This document shows positions 61,701 to 64,000 of a stretch of DNA of 64,000 bases, piece by piece. The translations under genes and the position numbers were made by a program. Under the pieces are notes generated by a model that made no database searches, was not told the origin of the DNA, and saw only the letters and a program-made list of their open reading frames with translations. The DNA lies in assembly GCF_000328475.2 (NCBI RefSeq), contig NC_026484.1, positions 558,001-622,000 of the forward strand, given 5' to 3'. This DNA is from Mycosarcoma maydis. Its lineage: Eukaryota > Basidiomycota > Ustilaginomycetes > Ustilaginales. Numbering within the stretch: the stretch's first letter is position 1; each line of letters starts with the position of its first letter.

Positions 61701-63173
61701 GTCGAAATCTACGCAGGTGGAGCTGGTGTCTTTTTCCTGACCGATGAGGAGATCATCACTCTCAGCCAGAATGGCAAGATTGCTGCTTATGCTTTGGAAA
61801 AGGTGCTTCAGGACCACGAACGAGCGGTACGTGTTCGACGAGCTCTCGTCTCGCGCGCCTCGGCAACCCAGACGCTGGAGACATCGCTGCTGCCCCACCG
61901 CGACTATGACTATGGCAAAGTCATGGGAGCCTGTTGCGAGAATGTCGTCGGATATATGCCCATCCCTCTCGGCATTGCTGGCCCTCTCAATATTGACGGA
62001 CAGTTTATGCCTATTCCTATGGCTACTACCGAAGGCACTCTGGTTGCTTCCACTTCGCGAGGTTGCAAGGCTCTCAACGCTGGTGGCGGTGTAACGACTG
62101 TCTTGACGCAGGATGCCATGACGCGTGGACCGGCGCTTGAGTTCCCAAGCGTTGTGCAGGCCGCCAAGGCCAAACGCTGGATCGACTCGCAGGAAGGTGC
62201 GCAGACGATCAAGGCAGCCTTCGACTCGACTTCGCGATTCGCGCGTCTCTCCTCGCTGCGCTGCGTGCTGGCGGGACGAACGCTTTACGTTCGATTTGCC
62301 ACCTCGACGGGTGACGCTATGGGCATGAACATGATCTCCAAGGGTGTTGAAAAGGCACTCGGCTTGATGACGGAACAGTACTTCCCAGAAATGAAGGTAC
62401 TCTCGCTCTCAGGCAATTATTGTACGGACAAAAAGCCCGCTGCGATCAACTGGATCGAGGGCCGAGGCAAGAGCGTTGTGGCTGAAGCCGTTGTGCCGGG
62501 TAACGTGGTGCGCTCGGTGCTCAAGTGCACCGTACGGGACTTGGTCAACCTCAACACAAAGAAGAACCTGATCGGTTCGGCTATGGCCGGCTCGGTTGGT
62601 GGATTCAATGCGCACGCGGCCAACATTCTGACGGCCATTTACCTGGCTACGGGTCAAGATCCAGCGCAAAACGTCGAGTCATCCAACTGCATCACGCTCA
62701 TGGAGGCTATCAACGACGACGAGGATCTCTTGATCACTGTATCGATGCCCAGCATTGAAGTGGGTACGGTTGGCGGTGGTACGGTTTTGCCACCGCAGCG
62801 ATCCATGCTGGAAATGATGGGCATTGCCGGCGCACACTCGACTACGCCCGGTGCTAATGCGCAGAGGCTGGCACGTATCATCGCTGCTTCCGTCATGGCG
62901 GGTGAACTGTCGTTGATGGGCGCGCTGTGTGCAGGACACTTGATCCAGGCGCACATGAAGCATAATCGCTCGGTGCCTTCTACTCCAGGTACCATGACGC
63001 CCTTGCCGCGACCCGAGACGCCAAAACATTTTGCAGCTTCTATGACGCCGTTGGTCGCGCCATCTGTGGGCCAATCGACCCGAGGATCACCAACAGGAAC
63101 CAGAACCATGTCCATGACCAACCTCTCGATCCCAGCATCCGACAGCACCGGTCGAGCATCTTCTCTCACATAG
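58727..63173 (+). CDS. HMG1: HMG-CoA reductase, interrupted by assembly gap
   Basis: ER membrane 3-hydroxy-3-methylglutaryl-CoA reductase, the rate-limiting NADPH-dependent step of the mevalonate/ergosterol pathway. Visible coding parts are 58727-59919 and 60020-63173, with a 100-N gap between them and no intron seen. The N-terminal TM region includes a sterol-sensing domain ([33 protein letters not shown], then the gap, then [34 protein letters not shown]). The catalytic domain has [39 protein letters not shown] (catalytic Glu), [11 protein letters not shown] (Lys), [16 protein letters not shown] (Asp), [12 protein letters not shown] and AHMKHNRS (catalytic His). A ~65-residue Ser/Thr/Pro tail follows. 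The two parts lie in different frames across the nominal gap; leftover bases show the true missing length should be a multiple of three. Confidence 0.96.
59920..60019. other. assembly gap (100 N) inside HMGR
   Basis: Exactly 100 unknown bases within the sterol-sensing domain. The reading frame changes across it, so 100 cannot be the true size. Confidence 0.98.
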
Positions 63174-63265
63174 ACTGCGCATCGGAATGGATGCATTCAT
63201 CCGCCAAAGTTTTGTAAATATCAATACATTTGCCTATCATACAAGAGATCGGTGTCTTTTTGTTA
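63174..63265. other. convergent 3' spacer HMGR / PITH
   Basis: Only 92 bp separate the two stop codons, so the 3' UTRs of HMGR and the PITH gene probably overlap or terminate very close together. Confidence 0.6.
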
Positions 63266-63946
63266 TCAGTGACCGAATCCGTGCGTGGAGGAGAGCGAAT
63301 CGGCGCCTAATTTGGAATGATCTTTGAGCTGTGGGGCGCTTTCATAGACGATGTTCTGAGGAGCAGCTCTTGAGTAGCCGGAGCTTTTGCCCTTGAAGCC
63401 GAGGAATTGGATACCTGATTGCTGGCCGCCGAGGGAAGATTCGACAAAGATGGTGATAGCATCAGTATTGGCCCACTTTACTGCATGGAGGGGAAAGTTG
63501 ATAATCTGGGTGGTGTCCTGGACGGTGGGGATGCTTTCGAGTTTGGTTACGATTTTGGTATCGGGGAGCGAGGAGATATCGTCAAAGTTGATGGAGTTGT
63601 CATGCAGGTTCTTGTACAGCTTGATGACGCTTGGAGTGAGGAGCGGTTGCGATGAGGGACGGAAGAGGAAAGTGGAGAGTTTCACAGAGGACGTGAAGGG
63701 GATGTGGATGATCAGTTGGTCGTCTGTGTCCGAGATGAGTTCGGGTTGAGGATCGGTTCGATGTTGCCACGATTTGATCGTGGCTGCCGCGGAGCCGGCG
63801 ACGCTCTCGTTGAGCGCGATCACACGGTCGCGGTCGATCGACGAGTAGAGCAGGTCCTGATCACCTTGGTCGGGTTTGACGTGCGAATCATCGTCGTGAT
63901 CATGGTGCTGGCCGCAGGCACCGGTGTGCGTGTGGTTGTGCGACAT
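63266..63946 (-). CDS. PITH-domain protein (PITHD1-like)
   Basis: Cytosolic protein made almost entirely of a PITH domain, the module that in TXNL1 binds the 26S proteasome. It is convergent with HMGR (92-bp spacer). The single-exon product is 226 aa from the ATG at 63946 (MSHNHTHTGACGQHHDHDDDSH, a His/Asp-rich N-terminus as in PITHD1 proteins). The domain runs through DLLYSSIDRDRVIALNES, DQLIIHIPFTSSVKLSTFLFR, PSVIKLYKNLHDNSINFDDI, INFPLHAVKWANTDAITIFVESS and SGIQFLGFKGKSSG. No thioredoxin domain precedes it. The His-rich leader could bind metal, but this is speculative. Confidence 0.93.
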   Translation of the reverse strand: MSHNHTHTGACGQHHDHDDDSHVKPDQGDQDLLYSSIDRDRVIALNESVAGSAAATIKSWQHRTDPQPELISDTDDQLIIHIPFTSSVKLSTFLFRPSSQPLLTPSVIKLYKNLHDNSINFDDISSLPDTKIVTKLESIPTVQDTTQIINFPLHAVKWANTDAITIFVESSLGGQQSGIQFLGFKGKSSGYSRAAPQNIVYESAPQLKDHSKLGADSLSSTHGFGH

Positions 63947-64000
63947 AGCGCACCAGATCAAAGACAATCCTCGCGAGCTGCTCGCGTTGGTGGTGAAAGA

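Overview
The window is nuclear DNA from a basidiomycete fungus, most likely a smut of the Ustilaginales (Ustilago/Sporisorium/Pseudozyma type). Four things point there: long, mostly intronless genes; short GT-AG introns (about 60-310 bp) with good GTAAGT-like donors where introns occur; moderate GC; and proteins of fungal housekeeping type with the long low-complexity insertions usual in smuts. The species cannot be fixed from this sequence alone. No rRNA, tRNA, CRISPR array, transposon or secondary-metabolite cluster was recognised. Two 100-N assembly gaps interrupt the CHO2-like and HMG-CoA reductase genes.

Layout. 1-1409: LRRC40-like leucine-rich-repeat protein (minus, runs off the left edge). 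2.6-3.9 kb: NSE3/MAGE subunit of SMC5/6 (minus). 5.7-7.2 kb: NIPA-type Mg transporter (plus). 8.1-10.5 kb: RBMS/MSSP-like two-RRM protein, four exons (plus). 11.7-15.5 kb: phosphatidylethanolamine N-methyltransferase CHO2 (plus, gapped). 15.7-19.7 kb: NPR3, a GATOR1/SEACIT subunit (minus). 20.5-21.4 kb: EMC3 (plus). 21.6-22.8 kb: Bot1-like mitoribosomal protein (minus). 23.5-26.2 kb: unknown membrane-anchored protein with 28-residue repeats. 26.6-27.4 kb: unknown four-TM protein. 28.8-30.8 kb: GUP1 MBOAT acyltransferase (minus). 31.2-32.2 kb: AP-1 sigma, starting in a 6-nt coding exon. 33.8-34.8 kb: SCP2-domain protein with a peroxisomal tail. 36.2-37.2 kb: aldo/keto reductase. 37.8-38.9 kb: DRG1/RBG1 GTPase (minus). 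39.5-40.1 kb: cytochrome-b5-like MAPR protein. 40.2-41.1 kb: pyridoxamine-phosphate oxidase (minus). 41.7-42.8 kb: unknown four-TM protein (minus). 44.1-45.9 kb: YtcJ-type amidohydrolase ending in a CaaX box. 46.1-46.4 kb: small secreted peptide candidate (minus). 48.5-50.6 kb: VPS36 (minus). 52.0-56.2 kb: CLU1. 58.7-63.2 kb: HMG-CoA reductase (gapped). 63.3-63.9 kb: PITH-domain protein (minus).

The genes form no functional cluster. Several share membrane themes: sterol and phospholipid synthesis (HMGR, CHO2, GUP1, MAPR, SCP2), ER insertion (EMC3) and endosome/TGN traffic (AP-1 sigma, VPS36).

The most unusual structure is in the intergenic DNA. Almost every large spacer carries short arrays of a degenerate 7-bp repeat (CACGAAT/ATTCACG and relatives), often with the two orientations abutting to make palindromes. 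I saw no such array inside a confident coding exon.
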